From positions 310,001-374,000 of the forward strand of contig NZ_BMRY01000008.1 in NCBI RefSeq assembly GCF_014648875.1: 64,000 nt of DNA, given 5' to 3'. The DNA comes from Streptomyces parvus (lineage in GTDB: Bacteria; Actinomycetota; Actinomycetes; Streptomycetales; Streptomycetaceae). A program made the position numbers and the translations under genes. Each line of letters starts with the position of its first letter. Positions within the stretch are counted from its first letter, which is position 1. Under the pieces are notes generated by a model that ran no database searches, was not told where the DNA came from, and worked only from the letters and a program-made list of their open reading frames with translations. Shown here one piece after another: positions 8,502 to 17,090 of the stretch.

Positions 8502-8894
8502 TCAGGGGCAGCGGGTCCCGAGGACGCAGAACTCGTTGCCCTCCGGGTCGGTGAGGACGACCCAGCCCGCCCCGTCCGGTGCGACGTCGGCGCGCCGGGC
8601 GCCGAGCGCGAGCAGCCGCTCGACCTCCTCGCCCTGCTCCCGGTCGGTGGGGTTGACGTCGATGTGCAGCCGGTTCTTGACGGTCTTGCCCTCGGGGACG
8701 CGCGCGAAGGTCAGCGTCGGCGGCACCGGCCCGGGGCGACTCTTCCCCTCGGGCACCGCGGGCGAGCCGATGGCGACGACCTCCTCCCCCTCCTCGACGT
8801 CCTGCACCTCGTAGTCGAGGACCGCGCACCAGAAGCGGGCCAGGGCCATGGGGTCGGCGCAGTCGATCGCGAGCTCGGTGAACTTGCTGGCCAT
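8502..8894 (-). CDS. VOC superfamily (glyoxalase-like) protein
   Basis: 130 residues carrying two beta-alpha-beta-beta-beta units. MASKFTELAIDCADPMALARF opens the first, and HIDVNPTDREQG followed by WVVLTDPEGNEFCVL forms the second. The last segment matches the widespread actinobacterial glyoxalase/bleomycin-resistance-like family. Metal ligands would be His and Glu in these strands. It is divergent from the radical SAM gene at 9018. The reaction is unknown; many members are orphan. The start at 8894 is the first Met of the conserved fold. Confidence 0.85.
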   Translation of the reverse strand: MASKFTELAIDCADPMALARFWCAVLDYEVQDVEEGEEVVAIGSPAVPEGKSRPGPVPPTLTFARVPEGKTVKNRLHIDVNPTDREQGEEVERLLALGARRADVAPDGAGWVVLTDPEGNEFCVLGTRCP

Positions 8895-8972
8895 GGTCGG
8901 GGCCTCCCGGTCACGTAGCGGTTCCTCCAGGAGCCACACGGTAGTCGCGGGGTCCGCCCCGCACGATCAAGG

Positions 8973-8984
8973 GAACACATGTTC
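8973..8984. promoter_or_regulatory. LexA-type SOS box
   Basis: GAACACATGTTC has the GAAC-N4-GTTC form. The inner ACAT fits the actinobacterial pattern R-N-R-Y, so the site matches the Mycobacterium/Streptomyces SOS box core. It lies 34 bp before the radical SAM gene and 79 bp before the divergent VOC gene. Either or both could be damage inducible. Confidence 0.72.
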
Positions 8985-9017
8985 TATTCTGCGGGGAGTG
9001 CTACCGAGGAGGCGTCC

Positions 9018-10058
9018 ATGCGCTGGGACAATCTGGTCGAGAAGGACTCGACGACCGGGAACAGCGCGCTCTTCGCCGCGGACGCGGTGACCACGCGCAC
9101 GTTCGACACCCCGGAGTTCCGGGGCATCACCTTCCACGAGATCCGGGCCCGTTCGATCCTGAACCGGGTGCCCGGGGCCTCGCGGATGCCGTTCGAATGG
9201 ACGGTGAACCCGTACCGGGGCTGCACACACGCCTGCGTGTACTGCTTCGCCCGCAAGACCCACAGCTATCTGGACCTGGACACGGGGATCGGCTTCGACT
9301 CGCAGATCGTCGTCAAGACCAACGCCGCCGAGCTGCTCCAGCGGGAGCTGGCCTCCCGGCACTGGCGGGGCGAGCACATCGCCATGGGGACGAACGTCGA
9401 TTGCTACCAGCGGGCGGAGGGCCGGTACCGGCTCATGCCGGGCATCATCGCCGCCCTGCGCGACCGGGCGAACCCGTTCTCCATCCTGACCAAGGGCACG
9501 CTGATCCTGCGGGACCTGGAGCTGTTGCGGCAGGCCGCCGAGGTCACCGAGATCGGCGTCTCGGTCTCCGTGGGCTTCACCGACCGGGAGCTGTGGCGGA
9601 CGGTCGAGCCGGGCACCCCCTCCCCCGACCGCCGGCTCGACGTGGTGCGCGCCCTCACCGACGCCGGGATCGGCTGCTCGGTCCTGATGGCCCCGGTCAT
9701 TCCGTTCCTCGGCGACCGCCCCGAGCAGCTGCGCGCCACGGTCGCGGCCGTCGCGGAGGCGGGGGCGGCCTCGGTGACCCCGCTGGTGCTCCATCTGCGC
9801 CCCGGCGCGCGCGAGTGGTACATGCACTGGCTGGGGCAGCACCATCCGCATCTGGTGGAGCGCTACGAGCGGATGTACGCGGGCGGGGCGTACGCCCCCA
9901 CCTGGTACCAGCGGCGGATCACCCGTCAGGTGCACGAGCTGGCGGACGAGTTCGGGATCGGCCCGGCGCACCGGGGCGCGGCCCGCCGGATCGCCCAGGC
10001 CCCACCCGCCCCGGCCGCCGCACCGGAACCGGGCCCGACCCAGCTGACCCTGCTCTGA
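9018..10058 (+). CDS. radical SAM protein, Rv2578c family (SPL-like)
   Basis: 346 residues. The iron-sulfur cluster motif is CTHACVYCFARKTHSYL (C-x3-C-x2-C) near residue 75, preceded by MPFEWTVNPYRGC, which is diagnostic of the Rv2578c/spore-photoproduct-lyase-like group. The rest is a partial TIM barrel with GTNVDCYQRAE and ILTKGTLILRD. These proteins use S-adenosylmethionine and a 4Fe-4S cluster to generate a 5'-deoxyadenosyl radical; the substrate of this group has not, to my knowledge, been settled. GAGGAGG at 9006-9012 selects the ATG at 9018. The upstream SOS box suggests a DNA-damage role. From memory, the mycobacterial Rv2578c is also listed among LexA targets. Confidence 0.9.
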   Translation: MRWDNLVEKDSTTGNSALFAADAVTTRTFDTPEFRGITFHEIRARSILNRVPGASRMPFEWTVNPYRGCTHACVYCFARKTHSYLDLDTGIGFDSQIVVKTNAAELLQRELASRHWRGEHIAMGTNVDCYQRAEGRYRLMPGIIAALRDRANPFSILTKGTLILRDLELLRQAAEVTEIGVSVSVGFTDRELWRTVEPGTPSPDRRLDVVRALTDAGIGCSVLMAPVIPFLGDRPEQLRATVAAVAEAGAASVTPLVLHLRPGAREWYMHWLGQHHPHLVERYERMYAGGAYAPTWYQRRITRQVHELADEFGIGPAHRGAARRIAQAPPAPAAAPEPGPTQLTLL

Positions 10059-10240
10059 GAGCCGTCCGAAGGACACCGGCGCGGCCGGCGGGGCCCAGGT
10101 GGCCGGTGGGGTCTGTGGGGCCGATGGCGTGACCGTACGGGGCGACTCCGCGCGGAACGGGCCCTTCCGCAGGGGAATTCGGGGAGCATGCGGCGGGGAC
10201 CGGTGATCCGGAGCCGCGTCCCGCCACTCCGGGAGGCCCC

Positions 10241-11827
10241 ATGACGAAACGCGCAGGAATTCTGGTCGCCGTCGGCGCGACCGTCGCCGGTCTGCTGACC
10301 GCGGCGCCCGGCCCGGCCGCCGCCACCGCGGCGAGCACGCCGCCGGCCCCGAAGCCGAAGTGGACCGACTGTCCGACCGAGAGCTACCCGACGCTCCAGT
10401 GCGCGAAGGTCCGCGCCCCGCTGGACCACCGCCGCCCGTCGGGCCGTCAGGTCACGCTCGCCCTGTCCCGCGTCCCGCACACCGCGAAGACCTTCCAGGG
10501 CCCGTTGCTGGTCAACCCGGGCGGTCCGGGCGGCAGCGGTCTGTCGATGGCCGGGTTCGTGGCGTCCTCGCTGCCGAAGAAGGTGGCCGCGCAGTACGAC
10601 GTGATCGGCTTCGACCCGCGCGGCGTCGGCAAGAGCACGCCCGCCCTGAACTGCCTGCCCGGGCACTTCGACCCGGTGCGCCCGGACTCGGTGCCGACGT
10701 CCTACCGGGCGGAGCGGATCAACCGCGACCGGGCCGAGTCCTTCGCCCGGGCCTGCGGCGAGAAGCACGGCGACGTGCTGCCGTACATGGACACGGTGAG
10801 CGCGGCCAAGGACCTGGACGTGATCCGCCGGGCGCTGGGCTCCCGGCAGCTCAACTACTTCGGCTACTCCTACGGCACCTACCTCGGCGCGGTCTACGCC
10901 AAGCTGTACCCGGAGCGCGTGCGCCGGCTGGTCCTGGACTCGGTGGTCGACCCGGACGACGTCTGGTACGAGGGCAACCTCGGCCAGGACTACGCGTTCG
11001 ACGCCCGGCACAAGGCCTTCGCCGCCTGGGTCGCGAAGAACGACGCGGCGTACGGCCTGGGCACCGACCCCGCGAAGGTCGAGGCCGCCTGGTACCGGAT
11101 GCGGGCGGACGTGGCGCGGAAGCCCGCGGGCGGCACGGTCGGCGCGAGCGAGCTGGAGGACACCTTCCTGCCCGGCGGCTACTACAACGGCTACTGGCCG
11201 TACCTCGCCGAGGCGTTCGCCGCGTACGTGAAGGACCGGGACGCCGAGGCGCTGGTCGAGGTGTACGAGAACTTCGGCGCGGTCGACGCGAGCGGCGACA
11301 ACGGCTACTCGGTCTACACGGCCGTCCAGTGCCGTGACGCCGGCTGGCCCGAGCACTGGAGCACCTGGCGCAACGACAGCCGCCGGATCCACAAGAAGGC
11401 GCCGTTCATGACCTGGAACAACACCTGGTACAACGCGCCGTGCGCGAACTGGCCGGTGCCCTCGCTGCGGCCCCTCCCGGTGAACAACCGGCAGCTGCCC
11501 CCGGCGCTGATCCTCCAGGCCACGGACGACGCGGCGACCCCGTACGGCGGCGCGGTCAGCATGCACCGCAAGCTCAAGGGCTCCAGCCTCGTCGTGGAGG
11601 AGGGCGGCGGCAACCACGGCATCACGCTGAGCGGCAACGACTGCCTGGACAAGCATCTGACGGCCTATCTGACCGACGGCACGGTGCCGCGCGGCCGGGG
11701 CGAGGCGGACGCGGTCTGCGCCGCCCTGCCGGAGCCGAAGCCGCTGCCCGCCGAGAAGGCGGCGGCCCAGTCGGTGGACAACAGCAAGGGCAGCCGTCTG
11801 CACGGCCTGCTGGGCTTCCGCCCCTGA
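10241..11827 (+). CDS. secreted alpha/beta hydrolase, tripeptidyl aminopeptidase (SlpD/SlpE/Tap) family
   Basis: 528 residues. Residues 1-32 are a signal peptide (basic start, hydrophobic core, AAATAAS cleavage region). The fold is an S33-type alpha/beta hydrolase: VNPGGPGGSG forms the oxyanion region near 91-100 and GFDPRGVGKS follows. FGYSYGT holds the nucleophile Ser210, QATDDAATP the Asp about 430 and GNHGIT the His459. Cys pairs (TDC...LQC, NAPC, NDC) fit an extracellular protein. Relatives remove N-terminal tripeptides from secreted proteins. GGGAGG precedes the ATG. It stands alone; nothing notable was seen in the 182-bp gap before it. Confidence 0.92.
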   Translation: MTKRAGILVAVGATVAGLLTAAPGPAAATAASTPPAPKPKWTDCPTESYPTLQCAKVRAPLDHRRPSGRQVTLALSRVPHTAKTFQGPLLVNPGGPGGSGLSMAGFVASSLPKKVAAQYDVIGFDPRGVGKSTPALNCLPGHFDPVRPDSVPTSYRAERINRDRAESFARACGEKHGDVLPYMDTVSAAKDLDVIRRALGSRQLNYFGYSYGTYLGAVYAKLYPERVRRLVLDSVVDPDDVWYEGNLGQDYAFDARHKAFAAWVAKNDAAYGLGTDPAKVEAAWYRMRADVARKPAGGTVGASELEDTFLPGGYYNGYWPYLAEAFAAYVKDRDAEALVEVYENFGAVDASGDNGYSVYTAVQCRDAGWPEHWSTWRNDSRRIHKKAPFMTWNNTWYNAPCANWPVPSLRPLPVNNRQLPPALILQATDDAATPYGGAVSMHRKLKGSSLVVEEGGGNHGITLSGNDCLDKHLTAYLTDGTVPRGRGEADAVCAALPEPKPLPAEKAAAQSVDNSKGSRLHGLLGFRP

Positions 11828-11888
11828 GCCGGTAAGCCACGGGAAAACCCCGGGCGGGATGCGCGGGAGTCGGCGAGGATGGCCCGGC

Positions 11889-12476
11889 ATGAGGCTCTCC
11901 ACGACTCCCCCGCACCCGCCCGGCGTGATGATCCGCGACATGCGGTTGGACGACTGCGGGGCGGTCGCCACGATCCGGGTGCGCGGCTGGCAGCACGCCT
12001 ACCGGGGCCTGCTGCCGCAGTCGTATCTGGACACGATGGATGTCGCCGAGGAGACCGGGCAGCGGCGCCGGTACTTCGAGGAACGCGGCGAGGCCGTGAA
12101 CGTGGTCGCCCAGCAGCCCGACGGGACCGTGACCGGCTGGGCCTGCGTCGGCCCGCACCGCGCCGAGGACCACGGGCTCCCCGGCTGCGAGCTCTACGCG
12201 ATCTACGTCCTGCCCGAGCACATCGGGACCGGGACCGGGCGCGCCCTGCTGACCGAGCTGACGGCCCGGGCCGCCGCCGCGGGTCACGCGGACATGGCGC
12301 TGTGGGTGCTCCGGGAGAACGCTCCGGCGCGCCGGTTCTACGAGCGGGCCGGATTCCGGCCGGACGGGGGCGAGGACACGTTCCTGGCGGGCGGGACCCT
12401 GGTGACGGAAGTGCGCTACGTCCGCCGGCTCACTCCCCCGGACGTCCGCCCGCTCACTCCCCCGGCAGCCGGCTGA
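11889..12476 (+). CDS. GNAT family N-acetyltransferase
   Basis: 195 residues. Residues about 12-190 form one GNAT domain: MIRDMRLDDCGAVATIRVRG opens it, YLDTMDVAEETGQRR follows, and motif A is YVLPEHIGTGTGRALL, where GTGTG binds acetyl-CoA pyrophosphate. ENAPARRFYERAGFRPDG is motif B and is typical of small-molecule or peptide acetylating members. The chosen start, 11889, follows a GAGGA-type site. The 3' end overlaps the convergent HEAT-repeat gene by 23 bp. The substrate is unknown. Confidence 0.86.
   Translation: MRLSTTPPHPPGVMIRDMRLDDCGAVATIRVRGWQHAYRGLLPQSYLDTMDVAEETGQRRRYFEERGEAVNVVAQQPDGTVTGWACVGPHRAEDHGLPGCELYAIYVLPEHIGTGTGRALLTELTARAAAAGHADMALWVLRENAPARRFYERAGFRPDGGEDTFLAGGTLVTEVRYVRRLTPPDVRPLTPPAAG
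12429..12462. repeat. direct repeat in the overlapping 3' ends of two genes
   Basis: CTCACTCCCCCGG occurs at 12429-12441 and again 21 bp later. The copies are in the same frame for both convergent genes, and each copy carries the TGA of the minus-strand HEAT gene. A short duplication could have created the present 23-bp gene overlap. Confidence 0.6.
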
Positions 12477-13038
12477 GCGCCGCCGCCGCTGCCGCCCCGA
12501 GCCGTGGATGCGGGAGGGCCGCCGTGAGGACGGGGCGGGCCTGTTCGTCGGCGAGCCGGCCGAGGCCCTCGACGCAGGCCAGGGCGACGCGCCAGTGCGG
12601 TTCGCCCGGGGCCAGCAGGCGTCGCAGGGTGGCGATGAGGGCGGGCACCGACTCGGGGGCCCGCAGGTCGGTCAGCAGGCGCACCGGGTGCAGGGCGTAG
12701 GCGGTGCGCAGGGCGTTGGTGGCGAGCGCGGCGGCGGCCCGGGGCGTGCGGGGGTCGTTCAGGCGGGCCAGGGCGTGGGCGGCGGAGACGCAGCGTTCGG
12801 GGTCGCGGTGGTTGAGCAGGAGGACCAGCGCCTCGAATGCCCGTCGGTCGCCCGCGCAGCCGAGCCGGAAGGCGGCCATCTCGCGTGCCCACAGCGGCTG
12901 GTGCGGCTCCACCAGGACCCGGGCCAGCTCCTCGGGGTCCTCGGCGGCGACGAGCCGGGCGTACCGCGGCGATCCGGCCGCCTCGGACTCCAGCCGGTCC
13001 ACGAGCGAACGGAACTCCTCGTCCATCACGTCATCCAT
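12454..13038 (-). CDS. HEAT-repeat protein
   Basis: 194 residues of alpha-helical repeats. Recognisable units include MAAFRLGCAGDRRAFEALVLLL, the RCVSAAHALARLNDPRTPRAA helix pair and VALACVEGLGRLADEQARPVL. This is the right-handed solenoid found in scaffolds and lyase-like adaptor proteins; no catalytic motif is seen. The start at 13038 is a Met 7 nt after a minus-strand TACGCT (13051-13046), which suggests a leaderless message; another Met lies 12 bp further in. Its role is probably protein binding and is otherwise unknown. Confidence 0.78.
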   Translation of the reverse strand: MDDVMDEEFRSLVDRLESEAAGSPRYARLVAAEDPEELARVLVEPHQPLWAREMAAFRLGCAGDRRAFEALVLLLNHRDPERCVSAAHALARLNDPRTPRAAAALATNALRTAYALHPVRLLTDLRAPESVPALIATLRRLLAPGEPHWRVALACVEGLGRLADEQARPVLTAALPHPRLGAAAAAALSRLPGE

Positions 13039-13398
13039 GACGCTCAGCGTATCGACGGACACGCTCCGTGCGGGGCGGGACGGCCGAGCCGGTGTGGTCC
13101 AGGGCACACGAACCCAGGGGTGGCGCGCTCGTTACTCGCCGGTTAATCTCATCTGAGCGGGGCACACTCCCCGCAGGCTCCGGTGGCCTGGTGACGCAGC
13201 CACCCGGAGAGCTTGTCGGTTCGGCTTTACGTGCGACGCGACTCCGGGACAGAGTCCGTCACCCCTCACGGCCGGGCGCGCGCTCCTCGCGCCCCGGCCC
13301 CGCGCTCCACGACACGCAGCTTCCGTACACCACGCGCCGCTCCCTCATCGCCGCGCGCGCTGTGCTCCCACAGTCGTCACTCACCCTGGAGTCCCGTG
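13039..13398. other. 360-bp intergenic region before the dehydrogenase
   Basis: There is no convincing gene. It holds the leaderless-type promoter of the HEAT gene at its left edge, a TTACTCGCCGGTTAA motif at 13132-13146, and a long GC-rich leader before the ATG at 13399. The leader seems pyrimidine rich and unstructured by eye. Confidence 0.6.
13132..13146. promoter_or_regulatory. candidate TetR-type operator TTACTCGCCGGTTAA
   Basis: An imperfect dyad (TTACT/GTTAA arms around CGCCG) stands out in GC-rich sequence upstream of the 3-hydroxyacyl-CoA dehydrogenase. TTAC...GTAA-like boxes are common before actinobacterial acyl-CoA genes. The TetR gene at 15272 is a candidate partner. The assignment is inference. 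Confidence 0.35.
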
Positions 13399-15180
13399 AT
13401 GGACACCCCTCTCTCCACCATCGCCGTCGTCGGCCTCGGCACCATGGGCACCGGCATCGCCGAGGTCCTGGCCCTGGCGGGCCGCGAGGTCATCGGCATC
13501 GACATCAGCGAGGCGGCCGCCCTCGGGGCCGTCGCCTCCCTCGAAGCGTCCACCGCACGGGCCGTGGGCCGCGGGCGGATCACCGAGGAGGAGCGGGCCG
13601 CCGCGCTCGCCCGCTTCCGTACCGCGGACACGCTCCAGGCCGCCGCCGATGCCGAGCTGGTCATCGAGGTGGTGCCGGAGTCGTACGAGATCAAGCAGCA
13701 GGTGTTCCGGGAGCTGGACGCGATCGTCTCCCCCACCACGATCCTGGCCACCGGCACCAACGCCCTGTCGGTGACCCGGCTGGCCGCCGAGTCGCAGCGC
13801 CCCGAGCGCGTGCTCGGCCTGCACTTCTTCAACCCGGCGCCCGCGATGAAGCTGGTCGAGGTGGTCTCCTCGGTGCTGACCGCGCCGCCCGCCGTCGAAG
13901 CCGTCACCACGCTCGCCCGGGAGCTGGGCAAGGAGCCCGTCGCCGTCGGCGACCGGCCGGGGTTCGTCGCGGACGGGCTGCTCTTCGGCTACCTCAACCA
14001 GGCCGCCGCGATGTACGAGGCGAACTACGCGTCCCGCGAGGACATCGACGCGGCGATGAAGCTGGGCTGCGGGCTGCCGATGGGCCCGCTCGCCCTGCTC
14101 GACCTGATCGGCATCGACACCGCGCGTACGGTGCTGGAGGCCATGTACGCCGAGTCCCACGACCGGCTGCACGCCCCGGCCCCGATCCTCGGGCAGCTCA
14201 GCAGCGCGGGCCTGACCGGCCGGAAGGCCGGGCGCGGCTTCTACACGTACGACGCCCCGGGCGGCCAGGACGTGGTGCCCGACGCGCTGACCCCGGCGGC
14301 CGGCGCCGAGGCGGGCGCGGGGCGCGCGGTGGCGTCGGTGGGCGTCGCGGGCTCCGGCACCATGGCGTCCGGGATCGCCGAGGTCTTCGCGAAGGCCGGT
14401 TACGGCGTGGTGCTGGCGGCCAGGACCCAGGAGAAGGCGGACCTCGCCAAGGTGCGGATCGCGAAGTCCCTGGAGCGCTCGGTGGCCAAGGGACGGCTGA
14501 GCGCCGAGGCCCGGGACGAGACGCTGGCGCGGATCACGGCGGCGGGTTCGCTGGACGCGTTCGCCGAGGTCGACCTCGCCGTCGAGGCGGTCGCCGAGGA
14601 CCTGGAGATCAAGCAGCAGCTGTTCGCCTCCCTGGACAAGGTCTGCCGGCCCGGCGCGGTGCTCGCCACCACCACCTCCTCGCTGCCGGTCGTCGCCATC
14701 GCCCGGGCGACCGCGCGCCCCGAGGACGTCATCGGGATGCACTTCTTCAACCCTGCGCCCGCGATGAAGCTGGTCGAGGTGGTCCGTACCGTCCTGACCG
14801 CCGACGATGTGCACGCCACGGTCCGCGCGGTCTGCGCGAAGATCCGCAAGCACCCGGTGGACTGCGGGGACCGGGCCGGGTTCATCGTGAACGCGCTGCT
14901 GTTCCCGTACCTCAACAACGCGATCAAGATGGTCGAGGAGCACTACGCCTCGCTGGACGACATCGACGCGGCGATGAAGCTGGGCGGCGGTTACCCGATG
15001 GGCCCGTTCGAACTGCTCGACGTGGTCGGCCTGGACGTCTCGCTGGCCATCGAGAAGGTGCTGCACAAGGAGTTCCGCGACCCGGGCCTGGCGCCCGCGC
15101 CGCTGCTGGAGCACCTGGTCGCCGCGGGCTGCCTCGGCCGCAAGACGGGGCGCGGCTTCCGCGAATATGCCCGTCGCTGA
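13399..15180 (+). CDS. double 3-hydroxyacyl-CoA dehydrogenase (two fused copies)
   Basis: 593 residues made of two similar halves. Residues 1-295 start VGLGTMGTGIAEVLALAG; residues 315-593 start VAGSGTMASGIAEVFAKAG. Each half has its own NAD-binding Rossmann domain, the catalytic HFFNPAPAMKLVEVV segment, and a C-terminal helical domain (DIDAAMKLG, PMGP, GRKAGRGF / GRKTGRGF). The single-copy enzyme is about 280-300 residues, so this gene is a tandem fusion of two complete enzymes. It oxidises 3-hydroxybutyryl-CoA or longer analogues to the 3-keto form, or the reverse. Its position beside the ethylmalonyl-CoA genes suggests it feeds C4 units toward crotonyl-CoA. TGGAG precedes the ATG. Confidence 0.9.
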   Translation: MDTPLSTIAVVGLGTMGTGIAEVLALAGREVIGIDISEAAALGAVASLEASTARAVGRGRITEEERAAALARFRTADTLQAAADAELVIEVVPESYEIKQQVFRELDAIVSPTTILATGTNALSVTRLAAESQRPERVLGLHFFNPAPAMKLVEVVSSVLTAPPAVEAVTTLARELGKEPVAVGDRPGFVADGLLFGYLNQAAAMYEANYASREDIDAAMKLGCGLPMGPLALLDLIGIDTARTVLEAMYAESHDRLHAPAPILGQLSSAGLTGRKAGRGFYTYDAPGGQDVVPDALTPAAGAEAGAGRAVASVGVAGSGTMASGIAEVFAKAGYGVVLAARTQEKADLAKVRIAKSLERSVAKGRLSAEARDETLARITAAGSLDAFAEVDLAVEAVAEDLEIKQQLFASLDKVCRPGAVLATTTSSLPVVAIARATARPEDVIGMHFFNPAPAMKLVEVVRTVLTADDVHATVRAVCAKIRKHPVDCGDRAGFIVNALLFPYLNNAIKMVEEHYASLDDIDAAMKLGGGYPMGPFELLDVVGLDVSLAIEKVLHKEFRDPGLAPAPLLEHLVAAGCLGRKTGRGFREYARR

Positions 15181-15271
15181 CCCGGGAGCCGGGTGGGGCG
15201 GGCTGCTGGGATCCTCCGGCGGCCCGCCCCCGCAGGCGCGCTCTCCTGCACCGATGCGTTACGTTCATGCC

Positions 15272-16087
15272 ATGTCCCAGCCCGCCAAGTCACCCCGTGC
15301 CACCGCCGCGACCGACGCCCCGGAGACCACCGCGGGAACGCGGGCGGCCGCCCAACGGCTCAAGATGCGCCGCGAACTGGCCGCCGCCGCGATGGAACTC
15401 TTCGCCACGAAGGGCTACGAGGCGACGACCGTCGACGAGATCGCGGGCGCCGCGGGCGTGGCCCGCCGGACCTTCTTCCGCCACTTCCGCTCCAAGGAAG
15501 AGGCCATCTTCCCGGACCACGACGACACCCTCGTCAGGGCCGAGGCCGTCCTGAACGCCGCCCCCGCGCACGAGCACCCGCTCGACACCGTCTGCCGCGG
15601 CATCAAGGAAGTCATGAAGATGTACGCGGCCAAGCCCGCCGTCTCCGTGGCCCGTTACAAACTGACCCGCGAAGTGCCGACTCTCCGGGAGGCCGAGATC
15701 GCGTCGGTGGCCCGCTACGAGCGGCTGTTCACCCGCTATCTCCTGGGCCACTTCGACGAGCGCGACCACCATGTGGGCAACGACGACCCGCTGCTCGCGG
15801 AGGTCGCCGCGTCCGCCGTCGTCACCGCGCACAACCATGTGCTGCGCCGCTGGCTGCGGGCGGGCGGCCAGGGTGATGTGGAGGCCCAGCTCGACCGGGC
15901 GTTCGCCATCGTGCGCGACACCTTCGGCACGGGCATCGGGGCCGGCCGGACCGCCCAGGCCGAGCCCGAGCGCTCCCAGGCCGCCTCGGTGACCACGGAC
16001 GGCGAGGTGCTCGTCGCGGTGGCGCGTACGGACGCCCCGCTGGACGAGGTCATGCGGACGATCCAGCAGGCGCTGAAGGACCGCTGA
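15272..16087 (+). CDS. TetR family transcriptional regulator
   Basis: 271 residues. The HTH is at about 30-75 (MELFATKGYEATTVDEIAG, then GVARRTFFRHFRSKEEA). A long all-alpha ligand domain follows (RLFTRYLLGHFDERDHHVG), and about 55 extra C-terminal residues end in LDEVMRTIQQALKDR. It lies between the acyl-CoA dehydrogenase-type gene and the ethylmalonyl-CoA pathway operon, so it is the likely local regulator, with an acyl-CoA effector possible. The alternative start at 15254 is in frame. I prefer MSQPAKS because the conserved part follows, and a TACGTT hexamer lies just upstream, consistent with a leaderless message. Confidence 0.9.
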   Translation: MSQPAKSPRATAATDAPETTAGTRAAAQRLKMRRELAAAAMELFATKGYEATTVDEIAGAAGVARRTFFRHFRSKEEAIFPDHDDTLVRAEAVLNAAPAHEHPLDTVCRGIKEVMKMYAAKPAVSVARYKLTREVPTLREAEIASVARYERLFTRYLLGHFDERDHHVGNDDPLLAEVAASAVVTAHNHVLRRWLRAGGQGDVEAQLDRAFAIVRDTFGTGIGAGRTAQAEPERSQAASVTTDGEVLVAVARTDAPLDEVMRTIQQALKDR

Positions 16088-16163
16088 GACCGGACGCGGG
16101 CCCCGCGGCGCACGGGGCCGTAAACCGTTCGCGGCCGTCACGGCCCCGTGGTGGGGTTCCGGC

Positions 16164-16958
16164 ATGCGAACCGACGAAGTACGTGCCCTGTACGACCGCA
16201 CGATGCGCGAGCGGGCCCGTCCCGACGGCCCGGGTGTCCGGGTCGAGCGGGACGGGCCCCTCGTGCGCCAGGTGGGCGGCCCCGACGACTGGAACGGGGT
16301 CGTCTGGTCGTCCCCCGGCCTGGACGCGGCGGGGGCCGACGCGGCGATCGCGGCCCAGATCGGCCACTGCGCGGCGCTCGGCCTCCCGGAGTTCGAGTGG
16401 AAGCTGTACGCGCACGACGGGCCGGCCGATCTGGGCGACCGGCTGCGGGCGGCCGGGTTCGTCCCGGAGCCGCCGGAGACGCTGCTGGTGGCCCCGGCGC
16501 AGCTGCTGACCGGCCCGGTCGCCCTGCCCGACGGCGTAACGCTGCGCCCGGTGACGGACGCGGCGGGGGCCGAGCTGATGGCCCGGGCCCATGAGCGGGC
16601 GTTCGGCACGGACGGGAGCCGCCTCCTCCATCAGATGGTGCGGCGGCTGGAGGAGGCGCCCGAGGACTTCGTGGCGGTCATGGCGGTGGACGGCGACGGG
16701 GAGCCGGTCTGCTCCGGGCGGATGGAGCTGTACCCGGGCACGGGATTCGCCGGGCTCTGGGGCGGCGGCACGGTCGCGGAGTGGCGCGGCAAGGGGGTCT
16801 ACCGGGCGCTGGTGACGTACCGCGCACGGATCGCCGCCGAGCGCGGCTACCGCTACCTCCAGGTCGACGCGAGCGACATGTCGGCCCCCATCCTGGCCCG
16901 GCTCGGCTTCACGGCGCTCGGGACGACGACGCCGTATGTGTATCGAGCGGGGCGGTAA
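16164..16958 (+). CDS. GNAT family N-acetyltransferase
   Basis: 264 residues. The C-terminal half (about 130-262) is a recognisable GNAT domain. TVAEWRGKGVYRALVTYRAR is motif A with the R-G-x-G-x pyrophosphate loop, and YRYLQVDASDMSAPILARLGF is motif B. The N-terminal 125 residues look like a degenerate second GNAT fold, as in tandem GNAT proteins. The gene sits between the TetR regulator and ccrA on the same strand, but a 353-bp gap with a promoter separates it from ccrA. The acceptor substrate is unknown. Confidence 0.83.
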   Translation: MRTDEVRALYDRTMRERARPDGPGVRVERDGPLVRQVGGPDDWNGVVWSSPGLDAAGADAAIAAQIGHCAALGLPEFEWKLYAHDGPADLGDRLRAAGFVPEPPETLLVAPAQLLTGPVALPDGVTLRPVTDAAGAELMARAHERAFGTDGSRLLHQMVRRLEEAPEDFVAVMAVDGDGEPVCSGRMELYPGTGFAGLWGGGTVAEWRGKGVYRALVTYRARIAAERGYRYLQVDASDMSAPILARLGFTALGTTTPYVYRAGR

Positions 16959-17056
16959 CCGCCTGCCAGCAGGACAGAACGTCTCGTAACGCCCATCGTG
17001 TTGCTCATGCGTGCCCACGAGATGACAAGTGAGAGAAATTGTTGGCACTGGGTGCC

Positions 17057-17085
17057 TTGCCAGGTGTCACGGAGTGCCATACGTT
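17057..17085 (+). promoter_or_regulatory. sigma-70-type promoter of the ethylmalonyl-CoA operon
   Basis: TTGCCA (17057-17062) and TACGTT (17080-17085) are separated by exactly 17 bp, a near-ideal HrdB-type arrangement. The dyad GGCAC-TGG-GTGCC (17044-17056) abuts the -35 and is a plausible operator. Transcription would start about 17092. Confidence 0.6.
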
Positions 17086-17090
17086 GAAGG

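Noticed and set aside
17043..17060. Sigma-54-like TGGCAC...TTGC before ccrA
   Set aside because: The spacer is 8 rather than 5 bp and Streptomyces lacks sigma-54; a standard -35/-10 pair overlaps it.
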